A stretch of DNA of 64,000 bases, taken from Paraburkholderia bryophila. Its GTDB lineage: Bacteria; Pseudomonadota; Gammaproteobacteria; Burkholderiales; Burkholderiaceae. Shown piece by piece: positions 17,798 to 25,753 of the stretch (positions are counted from its first letter, which is position 1; each line of letters opens with the position of its first letter). The position numbers were made by a program, and so were the translations under genes. The DNA lies in assembly GCF_003269035.1 (NCBI RefSeq), contig NZ_QLTK01000002.1, positions 1-64,000 of the forward strand, read 5' to 3'. A model generated the notes under the pieces. It had not been told where the DNA came from. It saw only the letters and a list, made by a program, of their open reading frames with translations, and searched no databases.

Positions 17798-17980
17798 TAA
17801 AGCTTAGCTTGACTAAGCTAACAATTCTGTCAAAAGTCGTCAAAGCCACTCCGGTGGGCGTTTCCGCCGGCCTGATAGCGAACGCCAGCCTGGCGAGCGT
17901 TGATTCCAAGGGCTATTAGCGATACCCTTACGACTTTCATGGTCGTCAAACTCGTGATTTAACAGCGGGAACCCTGATAC

Positions 17981-18397
17981 ATGGCACGCAAGTGGCTGCG
18001 CATGAAAGGCGTGCTGATCGGTGCTTTAACGCTGTGCGTGTTATCCGGTTCCGTGCCTGGCGCGTTAGCGCGCGACTACACGGTGCCCGCCGATGCAAGC
18101 GCACAGGTGCAGGGCGTCGTCGCGCTGGCGCAGTTGCCGCGCGAAGCGGTCAATACATTGAACTTGATTGCCGCCGGCGGGCCTTACCCGTATGAGAAGG
18201 ACGGCATCGTAATCGGCAATCGCGAACGGTTGCTGCCGCCCCACCGGCGCGGCTATTACCACGAATACACCGTACCCACGCCTCGAGCGCGTAATCGCGG
18301 GGCACGTCGCATCGTCTGCGGTGGTCCGCTACAGCGAACCGACAATTGTTTTTACTCGGACGACCACTACACCAGTTTTAATCGTATTGTTGAATGA
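17981..18397 (+). CDS. Secreted barnase/RNase Sa-type guanyl-specific ribonuclease
   Basis: A 138-residue protein with a signal peptide (hydrophobic core about 10-25, cleavage near ALA-RDY at 30) and a microbial ribonuclease N1/T1/Sa fold. The catalytic set fits E95 (YYHEYTVP), R109 or R110 (NRGARRIVCGG) and H129 (SDDHYTSF); C113 and C123 could form a disulfide after export. It cleaves RNA at guanosines, outside the cytoplasm. The inhibitor gene starts only 7 bases downstream, giving the classic RNase-plus-barstar order. An ATG at 18002 would give a shorter signal peptide. It may act in RNA scavenging or in competition; the sequence does not say. Confidence 0.9.
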   Translation: MARKWLRMKGVLIGALTLCVLSGSVPGALARDYTVPADASAQVQGVVALAQLPREAVNTLNLIAAGGPYPYEKDGIVIGNRERLLPPHRRGYYHEYTVPTPRARNRGARRIVCGGPLQRTDNCFYSDDHYTSFNRIVE

Positions 18398-18404
18398 CAT
18401 CGGG

Positions 18405-18974
18405 ATGAACGGCATGAGCGACAACGTCTACGCGCACGACTCCGGAGTCGCGACGGATCTTTTCGCGGCCGGCGACGGCAATTTGTTCCAACGCGTCATG
18501 CAGATGCGCGCCGGCGATCAGGGCCGCGAGAACCAGAGCGAAACAGGCACTGTGGTTTCATCGAACGAGGAGCCCATGAGTCTTTTCAAGACCGTACGAC
18601 CGAACATCGTACAGTCGATCCGCGCGTTTCGCGTGCAGGATCTAGCTGACGAGGCCGAGCAACTGGGCCAGCATTTCCTGTATGCGTACTGCGCGAATGC
18701 ACAGTCCAAGCAGGAAGTGCTTGAGACTATCGCGACATCGTTCCTGTTTCCGAAACATTTCGGCAAAAATTACGACGCGCTCTACGATTGCCTGACCGAC
18801 CTGGTTCATAAGGCCGGCACGCAACCCGGCTTCGTGATCGTGCTCGAACAGTTGCCGGTTGCTCAGAAGTTCGACAAGGAGGGGCGCGAAACGCTGCTGG
18901 ACGTGTTCCGCGAAGCGGCCGAGTTCTGGGCCGAGCGCAAGGTGGCGTTCCGGGTGTTCTACTCGTTCGCGTAA
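18405..18974 (+). CDS. Barstar-family ribonuclease inhibitor
   Basis: The C-terminal 95 residues match the barstar fold: FLYAYCANAQSKQEVLETIA, FPKHFGKNYDALYDCLTDL (the helix whose acidic residues plug the RNase active site) and an end in VFYSFA. It should bind and block the RNase encoded 7 bases upstream, protecting the cytoplasm before export. The N-terminal 57 residues are extra relative to a plain barstar and have no recognisable domain. Starts at 18405, 18414 or 18576 are all in frame; the last follows GAGGAG by three to five bases and would give a plain barstar. A terminator follows. Confidence 0.88.
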   Translation: MNGMSDNVYAHDSGVATDLFAAGDGNLFQRVMQMRAGDQGRENQSETGTVVSSNEEPMSLFKTVRPNIVQSIRAFRVQDLADEAEQLGQHFLYAYCANAQSKQEVLETIATSFLFPKHFGKNYDALYDCLTDLVHKAGTQPGFVIVLEQLPVAQKFDKEGRETLLDVFREAAEFWAERKVAFRVFYSFA

Positions 18975-19019
18975 GGTTTGGCCGCGCAGGGCAATCGCTG
19001 CGTGAGGCTGAAAAATGAA

Positions 19020-19050
19020 AAAGGCCCGCCGATTGGCGGGCCTTTGCTTT
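19020..19050. terminator. Bidirectional terminator, barstar gene / rsmE
   Basis: AAAGGCCCGCC and GGCGGGCCTTT form an 11-base-pair stem with a GATT loop (19020-19045), with T-rich tails in both directions, between two convergent genes. Confidence 0.9.
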
Positions 19051-19082
19051 TGGTGCGTGGCTTTGAGTGGGCCGCAGCGGTC

Positions 19083-19823
19083 TTACCACCCGCCCCAGCG
19101 CGCGGCTAGCGCGGAAAGCACGGCGATCCCGGCCGTCTCAGTGCGCAGTACGCGTGGGCCGAGCCCAACCGCGGTAAAGCCGTGGTCGGTCGCGGCGGCT
19201 TCCTCGGCGGCGGAAAAACCGCCTTCCGGGCCGACCAGCACCGTGACGCGTCCGAGCGGCGGCGTCGCGGGCAAGGCCGTAAAGCTGATGCTCGCGCGCG
19301 GCGACAGCAAAATTCGCAATTCGTCTGCGTCCGGCGTACGCGGCAGCGCGCCGAGCCAGGTCGCGATTTCGCGCACCGGCATGACTTCCGGCAGACGATT
19401 GCGGCCGCACTGTTCGCACGACGCGCGCACGATCCCTTGCCAATGCGCATGCCGCCGCTGCGCGCGCTCGCCGGACAGGCGCACGACGCTACGCGTGGTA
19501 GTCAACGGCATGAAGCACGACGCGCCGAGCTCGACCGCTTTTTCGATCAGCCAGTCCATCTTGTCTCCGCCGGCAATGCCTTGCGCGAGCGTGAGGTGAT
19601 ACGGCGCTTCGATTTCGATGGCGCGGAATTCGCGCAGCACGACCTTCGCCGAACGGCGCTCGACCTCGACGAGTTCGGCGCTGTATTCGCCGCCTTCGCC
19701 GTTGAACAGCACGATCGAATCGCCGGGTTGCAGGCGTAGTACGAGGACGTGACGTACGACGTCGTCCGGAAGCGGCAGGATGTCGCCGGAGTTGAGCGCC
19801 GTATCGACGAAGAAGCGAGGCAT
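19083..19823 (-). CDS. rsmE: 16S rRNA m3U1498 methyltransferase
   Basis: RsmE methylates N3 of U1498 in 16S rRNA using SAM. Its SPOUT fold with trefoil knot is marked by VLVGPEGGFSAAEE and LGPRVLRTETA at the C-terminus, and IEKAVELGASCFMPL in the middle; a PUA-like N-domain begins PRFFVDT. I use the ATG at 19823, where family homology starts (about 246 residues); an ATG at 19838 is an alternative, and neither has a strong ribosome site. It follows the VOC gene by about 19 bases on the same strand. Confidence 0.92.
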   Translation of the reverse strand: MPRFFVDTALNSGDILPLPDDVVRHVLVLRLQPGDSIVLFNGEGGEYSAELVEVERRSAKVVLREFRAIEIEAPYHLTLAQGIAGGDKMDWLIEKAVELGASCFMPLTTTRSVVRLSGERAQRRHAHWQGIVRASCEQCGRNRLPEVMPVREIATWLGALPRTPDADELRILLSPRASISFTALPATPPLGRVTVLVGPEGGFSAAEEAAATDHGFTAVGLGPRVLRTETAGIAVLSALAARWGGW

Positions 19824-19842
19824 CAGAAAAATACTCATTGGT

Positions 19843-20256
19843 TCAGGAAAGGTGGCGAGCGAGCGCCCAACGGTAGCCGTCCAGGTCTTCAACCTGGGCG
19901 AAGCGGTCGCCCCAGAACTGGTCCTGTGGCTCGCTCAACGATTTGGCGCCGGCGGCCAGCGCCCGCGTGTAAACCGCGTCGACGTCGTCGACATAGACAT
20001 AGAACGATTGCGGCGCGATCGCGCCCGCGCTTTTTGGGGTTTTCGCCGCGGAACCAAAGGCGCCTTCAGGCGCGAACATCACGATCAACTGACCTTGATA
20101 AGTCATCTCGACATGCATGACGACGCCGTCGTCCTGCACGCTGTCGCGCACTTCGAAGCCGAATGCCGCCGAGAAGAACGCGCTCGCGGCGCCTGCGTCG
20201 CGTACGGTCAGATAGGGCGTCAACCAGGGCACACCGGCTGGGCGGGAGGCGGTCAT
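19843..20256 (-). CDS. VOC (glyoxalase/PhnB-like) protein
   Basis: A 137-residue vicinal-oxygen-chelate protein with the beta-alpha-beta-beta-beta repeats of the glyoxalase superfamily: WLTPYLTVRDAGAASAFFS, FYVYVDDVDAVYTRALAAGA and DRFAQVEDLDGYRWALA. It resembles the PhnB-like subgroup, whose members are mostly of unknown substrate. It sits directly upstream of rsmE and probably shares its transcript. No catalytic role can be assigned from sequence alone. Confidence 0.82.
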   Translation of the reverse strand: MTASRPAGVPWLTPYLTVRDAGAASAFFSAAFGFEVRDSVQDDGVVMHVEMTYQGQLIVMFAPEGAFGSAAKTPKSAGAIAPQSFYVYVDDVDAVYTRALAAGAKSLSEPQDQFWGDRFAQVEDLDGYRWALARHLS

Positions 20257-20371
20257 GGAATTCTCCGGATCAGAGGGGTTGGCGGGACGCAGGCGGCCTG
20301 GTCTGCTGGACGACGGCGCAATCGGTGTGTCGATCGCGCGGTCCGGGCGAACCGTGCATTGTGCCCGCGCT

Positions 20372-21262
20372 TCAGTTCGATGACGTTAAGAATTGACTTA
20401 GTTTATCGCGCACTGAGCGCGATGCCGAGAACAGTCCCGCGTGCAGGGCCGGCTCGTATTGCCTCAGCGAGGCGAGTTCGAGCCGTCGCGCGGCGAAACG
20501 TGCGGCGAGCGCGTCGGCGTCGAGTGCGGTGGGGTCGAGTGTGTCGCTGGCAATGGCCATCATCCACAGCGAGCCGTACAGCGGGATGAAGGCGCTCATC
20601 GTGCGGACCATGGCGAATGCCGCGCGCAAGCCGTCGAGCAGGCCGGCAACGCGCTGCGCATGAAAGTAGGGTGAGCCGAGGTGGATGGAAAGCGCGGCGG
20701 TCGGGGCCATCGTCCCTTTGAGCTGGTGGTAGAAGGCCTGCGTGTACAAGCTCGCCGCGGGTGAGTCCGGCGGCGTCAGGTCGAATATCACCAGATCGAA
20801 CCGTACTGCCGCCTTTGTCGTTGCTGCCGCCGCGACGTAACGGGCGGCGTCGCCGATCACCAGCTCGACGCGCGGGTCGTCGAACGCACCGCCGTGTACG
20901 TCGGGCAAATGCTCGCGGGTCAGGCGCACGACCTCGGCGTCCAGTTCCGCCACCACAATGCGTTCGATGCCCGGGTGTTTCAGCAATTGCCGGGCGGCGC
21001 CGCCGTCGCCGCCGCCCAGAACCAGCGCCGCCTTTGGCGCCGGATGCGTCAGCGCGGCCGGATGCACCATGCATTCGTGATAGATGAATTCGTCGCCGAC
21101 GGACGTCATCGGACGGCCGTCCAGCGTGAAGAGCCGGCCGAGCTGGGGCGTCTCCCACACCTCGATCCGCTGATAAGGCGAGTCGACGCGGGCGATCCGC
21201 CGCGCGTGCGGAAATCCGTAGACGGCGTCGGGACTGGGGTGGAACAGCAGCGGAGCGCTCAC
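20372..21262 (-). CDS. speE: Spermidine synthase-like aminopropyltransferase
   Basis: The protein has the SpeE fold: a small N-terminal beta domain (YQRIEVWETPQLGRLFTLDG) and a Rossmann methyltransferase-like domain with the SAM-site motif LVLGGGDGGAARQLLKHP, the acidic E in VVAELDAEV, and FDLVIFDLTPPD, the polyamine-site region. It would transfer an aminopropyl group from decarboxylated SAM to putrescine. No SAM decarboxylase gene is adjacent. I set the start at the GTG at 21262 (VSAPLLFHPSP), preceded by GGAG; the frame upstream is Arg/Pro-rich. Whether it is a true spermidine synthase or a paralogue cannot be settled here. Confidence 0.8.
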   Translation of the reverse strand: MSAPLLFHPSPDAVYGFPHARRIARVDSPYQRIEVWETPQLGRLFTLDGRPMTSVGDEFIYHECMVHPAALTHPAPKAALVLGGGDGGAARQLLKHPGIERIVVAELDAEVVRLTREHLPDVHGGAFDDPRVELVIGDAARYVAAAATTKAAVRFDLVIFDLTPPDSPAASLYTQAFYHQLKGTMAPTAALSIHLGSPYFHAQRVAGLLDGLRAAFAMVRTMSAFIPLYGSLWMMAIASDTLDPTALDADALAARFAARRLELASLRQYEPALHAGLFSASRSVRDKLSQFLTSSN

Positions 21263-21568
21263 GGCGAAGGGGCTCCGTCGGGAGCGCGGTGGGTTCGGGG
21301 TGTCCAATTGTAAACGGCGAACCGGGTCGAATCGGGGCGATCCGGTTCGCCCCGCGGCCCCCCCGGCGCCCACGCGCGGCCTCGGGCCATGCGGGTTTCC
21401 GCTCGGGAGCCGCGCAACGTTCTGCTAGAATGTCACGCTTTCAGCCTTGTCCGTTTGCTCTGCCCGTTTCGCGTCTCCTGGCGCCGCACCGTGCGCCGAA
21501 GCGAACTGGCCGCCGAGCATCCGGGACTCAAGCGCACACCGCTTTCTGACTCTGTCTCCGGACTCGAC

Positions 21569-23590
21569 ATGACGACCCCGTCTCCCGCACCCACCTCCCT
21601 GATGGCCAACGCAATCCGCGCGTTGTCCATGGACGCCGTTCAAAAAGCGAATTCCGGTCACCCCGGCATGCCGATGGGCATGGCCGAAATCGGCGTGGCC
21701 TTGTGGTCGCGTCATCTGCGTCACAACCCGACGAACCCGCAGTGGTCGGACCGCGACCGCTTCGTGCTGTCGAACGGCCACGGCTCGATGCTGCTGTACT
21801 CGCTGCTGCATCTGACCGGCTACGATCTGCCGATCGACGAGCTGAAGAACTTCCGCCAGATGCATTCGAAGACGCCGGGGCACCCGGAATACGGCATCAC
21901 GCCGGGCGTCGAAACGACCACCGGCCCGCTCGGCCAGGGGCTGGCAAATGCGGTCGGCATGGCGCTCGCCGAGTCGCTGCTGGCTACCGAATTCAATAAA
22001 CCCGACGCGAAGATCGTCGACCACCATACCTACGTGTTCGTCGGCGACGGTTGCCTGATGGAAGGCATCTCGCACGAAGCCTGTTCGCTGGCAGGCGTGC
22101 TGAAGCTGAACAAGCTGATCGCGTTCTACGACGACAACGGCATCTCGATCGACGGCGAAGTGGTGCACTGGTTCCACGACGACACGCCGAAGCGCTTTGA
22201 AGCGTACGGCTGGAACGTGATCCCGAACGTGGTCGGCCATGACGTCGACGCGGTCGACGCCGCCATCGCCAAGGCCAAGCTGTCCGACAAGCCGACGCTG
22301 ATCTGCTGCAAGACCGTGATCGGCGAAGGCGCGCCGACCAAGGCCGGTAGCCACGATTCGCACGGCGCGCCGCTCGGCGACAAGGAAATCGCGGCCACGC
22401 GTGAAGCGATCGGCTGGAAGTGGGAGCCGTTCGTGATTCCGCAGGAAGTTTACGCAGCGTGGGACGCGAAGGAAGCGGGCGCGCGCATCGAATCCGAGTG
22501 GGACAAGGCGTTCGCGGCCTACCAGGCCAAGTATCCGCAGGAAGCCGCCGAATTCACGCGCCGTATGGCCAAGCAATTGCCGGCCGATTGGGCGGAACAG
22601 GCCAAGGCGATCGTTGCAGGCGCGAATGAACGCGCGGAAACCATCGCGACGCGCAAGGCGTCGCAACAGGCTATCGAAGGCTTGTCGGCGGTCCTGCCGG
22701 AACTGTTGGGCGGCTCCGCCGACCTGACCGGTTCGAACCTGACCAACTGGAAGGCCGCCAAGCCGGTGCGCGTCAACGCGGAAGGCCGCGCTGCGGGCAA
22801 CTACGTGAACTATGGCGTGCGCGAATTCGGCATGAGCGCCGCGATCAACGGCGTCGCGTTGCATGGCGGCTTCAAGGCATTCGGCGGCACGTTCCTGACG
22901 TTCTCCGACTACAGCCGCAACGCGCTGCGCGTCGCCGCGCTGATGAAAGCGCCGTCGATCTTCGTGTTCACGCACGACTCGATCGGTCTGGGCGAAGACG
23001 GCCCGACCCACCAGTCGATCGAACACGTCGCGAGCCTTCGTCTGATTCCGCATCTGCAAGTGTGGCGCCCGGCCGACACGGTCGAAACGGCGGTGGCCTG
23101 GACCCATGCGGTCGAACATCACGGCCCGTCGTGCCTGATCTTCAGCCGTCAGAACCTGCTGTTCTCGGAGCGCACGGACGCGCAGATCGCCAATATCGAG
23201 AAGGGCGGCTACGTGCTGCGCGACTGGAATGACGAAATCCCCGCGCGCAAGATCATCCTGATCGCCACCGGTTCGGAAGTCGAACTGGCGCTGAACGCGG
23301 TCGAGCCGCTGGCGCGCGAAGGCATCGGCGCGCGCGTCGTGTCCATGCCGTCGACCACCGTGTTCGACAAGCAGGACGCCGAGTACCGCGAACGCGTGTT
23401 GCCGCAAGGCGTGCGCCGCGTCGCGATCGAAGCGGGCGTCACGGATTTCTGGCGCAAGTACGTGGGTCTGGAAGGCGGCGTGGTCGGCATCGACACGTTC
23501 GGCGAATCGGCCCCGGCAGGCGTGCTGTTCAAGCATTTCGGCTTTACCGTCGAGAACGTGGTAGCGACGGCCAAAGCGGCACTCGGCTGA
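21569..23590 (+). CDS. tkt: Transketolase
   Basis: A thiamine-diphosphate enzyme of the pentose-phosphate (and, in autotrophs, Calvin) cycle, 673 residues. Family marks: [11 protein letters not shown] near residue 26, [25 protein letters not shown], the ThDP motif [13 protein letters not shown] and, in the pyrimidine domain, [15 protein letters not shown] and [14 protein letters not shown] use the ATG at 21569; the frame upstream is not conserved. A -10-like TAGAAT at 21426-21431 may belong to its promoter. gapA follows 91 bases later with a strong hairpin in between, so the two glycolytic/pentose genes may be co-transcribed. Confidence 0.95.
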   Translation: MTTPSPAPTSLMANAIRALSMDAVQKANSGHPGMPMGMAEIGVALWSRHLRHNPTNPQWSDRDRFVLSNGHGSMLLYSLLHLTGYDLPIDELKNFRQMHSKTPGHPEYGITPGVETTTGPLGQGLANAVGMALAESLLATEFNKPDAKIVDHHTYVFVGDGCLMEGISHEACSLAGVLKLNKLIAFYDDNGISIDGEVVHWFHDDTPKRFEAYGWNVIPNVVGHDVDAVDAAIAKAKLSDKPTLICCKTVIGEGAPTKAGSHDSHGAPLGDKEIAATREAIGWKWEPFVIPQEVYAAWDAKEAGARIESEWDKAFAAYQAKYPQEAAEFTRRMAKQLPADWAEQAKAIVAGANERAETIATRKASQQAIEGLSAVLPELLGGSADLTGSNLTNWKAAKPVRVNAEGRAAGNYVNYGVREFGMSAAINGVALHGGFKAFGGTFLTFSDYSRNALRVAALMKAPSIFVFTHDSIGLGEDGPTHQSIEHVASLRLIPHLQVWRPADTVETAVAWTHAVEHHGPSCLIFSRQNLLFSERTDAQIANIEKGGYVLRDWNDEIPARKIILIATGSEVELALNAVEPLAREGIGARVVSMPSTTVFDKQDAEYRERVLPQGVRRVAIEAGVTDFWRKYVGLEGGVVGIDTFGESAPAGVLFKHFGFTVENVVATAKAALG

Positions 23591-23599
23591 TCTTCGGCA

Positions 23600-23628
23600 A
23601 GTCTGGCCGTACGCGTTGCGGCCAGACT
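23600..23628. other. Intercistronic hairpin tkt / gapA
   Basis: AGTCTGGCC and GGCCAGACT form a perfect 9-base-pair stem with an 11-base loop and no T-run. It is more likely an mRNA processing or stability element than a terminator. Confidence 0.6.
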
Positions 23629-23681
23629 ATGAAGCGCAGACGAACAGAGACGAATTTTTTTCAGCCATCAGGAGATAGACC

Positions 23682-24692
23682 ATGACGATTCGCGTCGCAA
23701 TCAACGGCTACGGCCGGATCGGCCGCAACACGCTGCGCGCCTTCTATGAAAACGGCAAGAAGCACGATATCGAAATCGTCGCCATCAACGATCTCGGCGA
23801 TGCCAAGACCAACGCTCATCTGACCCAATACGACACCGCGCATGGCAAGTTCCCGGGCGAAGTGTCGGTGGACGGCGACTACCTGGTTGTGAACGGCGAC
23901 AAGATCCGCGTGCTGGCGAACCGCAACCCGGCAGAATTGCCGTGGGGCGAGCTGAACGTCGACATCGTGCTGGAATGCACGGGCTTTTTCACGACCAAGG
24001 AAAAGGCGAGCGCGCACATCAAGGGTGGCGCAAAGAAGGTGATCATCTCGGCGCCGGGCGGTAAAGACGTCGACGCAACCATCGTCTATGGCGTGAACCA
24101 CCATGTGCTGAAGGCATCGGACACGGTGATTTCGAACGCATCGTGCACGACCAACTGCCTGGCGCCGCTCGTCAAGCCGCTGAATGACAAGATCGGTCTG
24201 GTGAACGGTTTGATGACCACGATCCACGCGTACACGAACGACCAGGTTCTGACGGACGTGTATCACGAAGACCTGCGCCGCGCGCGCTCGGCCACGCACA
24301 GCCAGATCCCGGCCAAGACCGGCGCTGCGTCGGCGGTCGGCCTGGTGATGCCGGAGCTGAACGGCAAGCTGGACGGTTACGCGATTCGCGTCCCGACGAT
24401 CAACGTGTCGATCGTCGACCTGTCGTTCATCGCCGCACGCGACACGACGGTCGAGGAAGTCAACGCGATCATGAAGGAAGCATCGGAAGGCTCGCTCAAG
24501 GGCATCCTCGGCTACAACACGGCACCGCTGGTTTCGATCGACTTCAACCACAACCCGGCTTCGTCGACGTTCGATTCCACGCTGACCAAGGTGTCGGGCC
24601 GTCTGGTGAAGGTGTCGAGCTGGTACGACAACGAGTGGGGCTTCTCGAACCGTATGCTGGACACGGCTGTGGCGTTGGCCAACGCGAAGTAA
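23682..24692 (+). CDS. gapA: Glyceraldehyde-3-phosphate dehydrogenase
   Basis: A type I GAPDH of 336 residues that oxidises glyceraldehyde-3-phosphate to 1,3-bisphosphoglycerate. The NAD-binding start [10 protein letters not shown] is at 7-16, and the active-site cysteine is C155 in [24 protein letters not shown] and [12 protein letters not shown] are the usual C-terminal blocks. AGGAGA precedes the ATG. It handles the triose made by the two aldolases of this window (dgoA and eda) and by transketolase. The gene ends about 60 bases before a bidirectional terminator. Confidence 0.96.
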   Translation: MTIRVAINGYGRIGRNTLRAFYENGKKHDIEIVAINDLGDAKTNAHLTQYDTAHGKFPGEVSVDGDYLVVNGDKIRVLANRNPAELPWGELNVDIVLECTGFFTTKEKASAHIKGGAKKVIISAPGGKDVDATIVYGVNHHVLKASDTVISNASCTTNCLAPLVKPLNDKIGLVNGLMTTIHAYTNDQVLTDVYHEDLRRARSATHSQIPAKTGAASAVGLVMPELNGKLDGYAIRVPTINVSIVDLSFIAARDTTVEEVNAIMKEASEGSLKGILGYNTAPLVSIDFNHNPASSTFDSTLTKVSGRLVKVSSWYDNEWGFSNRMLDTAVALANAK

Positions 24693-24750
24693 GGTTGATG
24701 ACGCATCGCGCTGCCGGCTTCGAGTCGGCGGGGCGGAGGCGTTAGAGACA

Positions 24751-24781
24751 AAAAAAGCCGCTCTCCGGAGCGGCTTTTTTT
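24751..24781. terminator. Bidirectional terminator gapA / GntR gene
   Basis: AAAAAAGCCGCTC and GAGCGGCTTTTTT form a long stem around a short TCCG loop, with T-runs in both directions, between convergent genes. Confidence 0.93.
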
Positions 24782-24827
24782 ACGCCTGCGTCTGCGCGTC
24801 CGCGCGCCGGCACGTCTGACGCAACTG

Positions 24828-25526
24828 CTACGTCCGTGCCTGCGGCGTCGGGAAATACACGCCGGCGCGCTGCGCCGCGTTCGAAATATGCGTCTCGATC
24901 GCCTGGCCCGCCGCGATGGAATCGCGCGCCTTCAGCGCCTCCAGAATCACGCGATGTTCGATGTACGTGGACAGCACCAGTTCGCGCCGGTAGAACGGCA
25001 TGCGTTGGCTTTCCTTCATGATGTCCGCGCTGCTGCTCAGAATCGATTCGATCGCCGCGTTGCCGGCAATATTCACGATCCGCATGTGGAAGTCGTAGTC
25101 GAGGCGAGCGGCTTCGTCCAGTTCGTCGCACGCAAGCGCTGTTTGCATGGCCGTGATGTTGTCCTCGAACCAGACGAGGTCGGCCTCGCTGACGGCAAGC
25201 GCCGCCATGCGCGCGATAAAACCTTCGAGCGCGTAGCGCATCTGGTAGGTATCTGGCAATGACGATTGCTCCGCGAACCGCCACGACTGCGCGGCCGTGG
25301 CCTGCGCATTTTCCACGTAGACGCCCTTGCCGGGCCGGATCATCAGCAGACCGAGCGCTTCGAGCGTGGACAGCGCTTCGCGCAACGACGCGCGACTAAT
25401 CTGCAACTCCTCCGAAAGCTGACGCTGCGCCGGCAGCAAACTGCCCACCGGATAGACGCCCGCTTCGATCCGCTCGCGAATGGTCGCGATGGCGGCGTCG
25501 GTGACGGTGTGCGGGGCGTTTTTCAT
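24828..25526 (-). CDS. FadR-subfamily GntR regulator of the dctA-allantoicase operon
   Basis: A 232-residue regulator with a winged helix (about 9-75; LPAQRQLSEELQISRASLREALSTL) and an all-helical FCD effector domain whose metal-binding residues are likely the D and H of DYDFHMRIV and later H residues. It diverges from dctA. The intergenic region contains two copies of the FadR-subfamily consensus TNGTNNNACNA: one 20 bases from this gene's start and one just after the predicted dctA transcription start. It therefore probably represses itself and dctA until a ligand (a carboxylate or a purine-breakdown product) binds. Confidence 0.88.
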   Translation of the reverse strand: MKNAPHTVTDAAIATIRERIEAGVYPVGSLLPAQRQLSEELQISRASLREALSTLEALGLLMIRPGKGVYVENAQATAAQSWRFAEQSSLPDTYQMRYALEGFIARMAALAVSEADLVWFEDNITAMQTALACDELDEAARLDYDFHMRIVNIAGNAAIESILSSSADIMKESQRMPFYRRELVLSTYIEHRVILEALKARDSIAAGQAIETHISNAAQRAGVYFPTPQART

Positions 25527-25545
25527 CGTAACTCACTTGAAAGCG

Positions 25546-25556
25546 TGGTCAGACCA
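25546..25556. promoter_or_regulatory. GntR operator candidate 1
   Basis: TGGTCAGACCA is a perfect palindrome around its central A and matches TNGTNNNACNA. It lies 20 bases upstream of the GntR start codon and suggests autoregulation. Confidence 0.65.
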
Positions 25557-25662
25557 GCATTGTATTACGCGTGCCGAGCGCTTAGACGGCACATCTTTCC
25601 GCATTCGCGATACGACCCGAAAGAGCTGAAAAAACAACGGGTAAACACTGTTCTTTGAAACC

Positions 25663-25691
25663 TTGACGTCAGTATATCGGCTTCCTACTAT
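25663..25691 (+). promoter_or_regulatory. dctA promoter
   Basis: TTGACG (25663-25668) and TACTAT (25686-25691) are separated by 17 bases, a good sigma-70 pair. The start of transcription would be near 25698. Confidence 0.7.
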
Positions 25692-25704
25692 CTGCCATAA
25701 CAGT

Positions 25705-25719
25705 ACTGGTCGGACCAGT
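25705..25719. promoter_or_regulatory. GntR operator candidate 2, overlapping dctA transcript start
   Basis: ACTGGTCGGACCAGT has 7-base perfect arms around a central G and contains TNGTNNNACNA. It sits at about +8 to +22 of the predicted dctA transcript, a position that suits repression, and is 161 bases centre-to-centre from operator 1. Confidence 0.72.
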
Positions 25720-25753
25720 CTGAACAGATCAGCATCTCAACCAGGAGAAAGCC

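Larger units (their letters stand above)
17533..17980. other. Intergenic region maeB / RNase gene
   Basis: Apart from the minus-strand RNA candidate, the region holds a 9-base-pair hairpin just after maeB (arms 17566-17574 and 17586-17594) without a T-run, an A-rich stretch with three GCG-separated A tracts (17595-17621), and a small CGCCAG/CTGGCG dyad at 17883-17895 upstream of the RNase gene. I see no protein gene. Confidence 0.6.
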
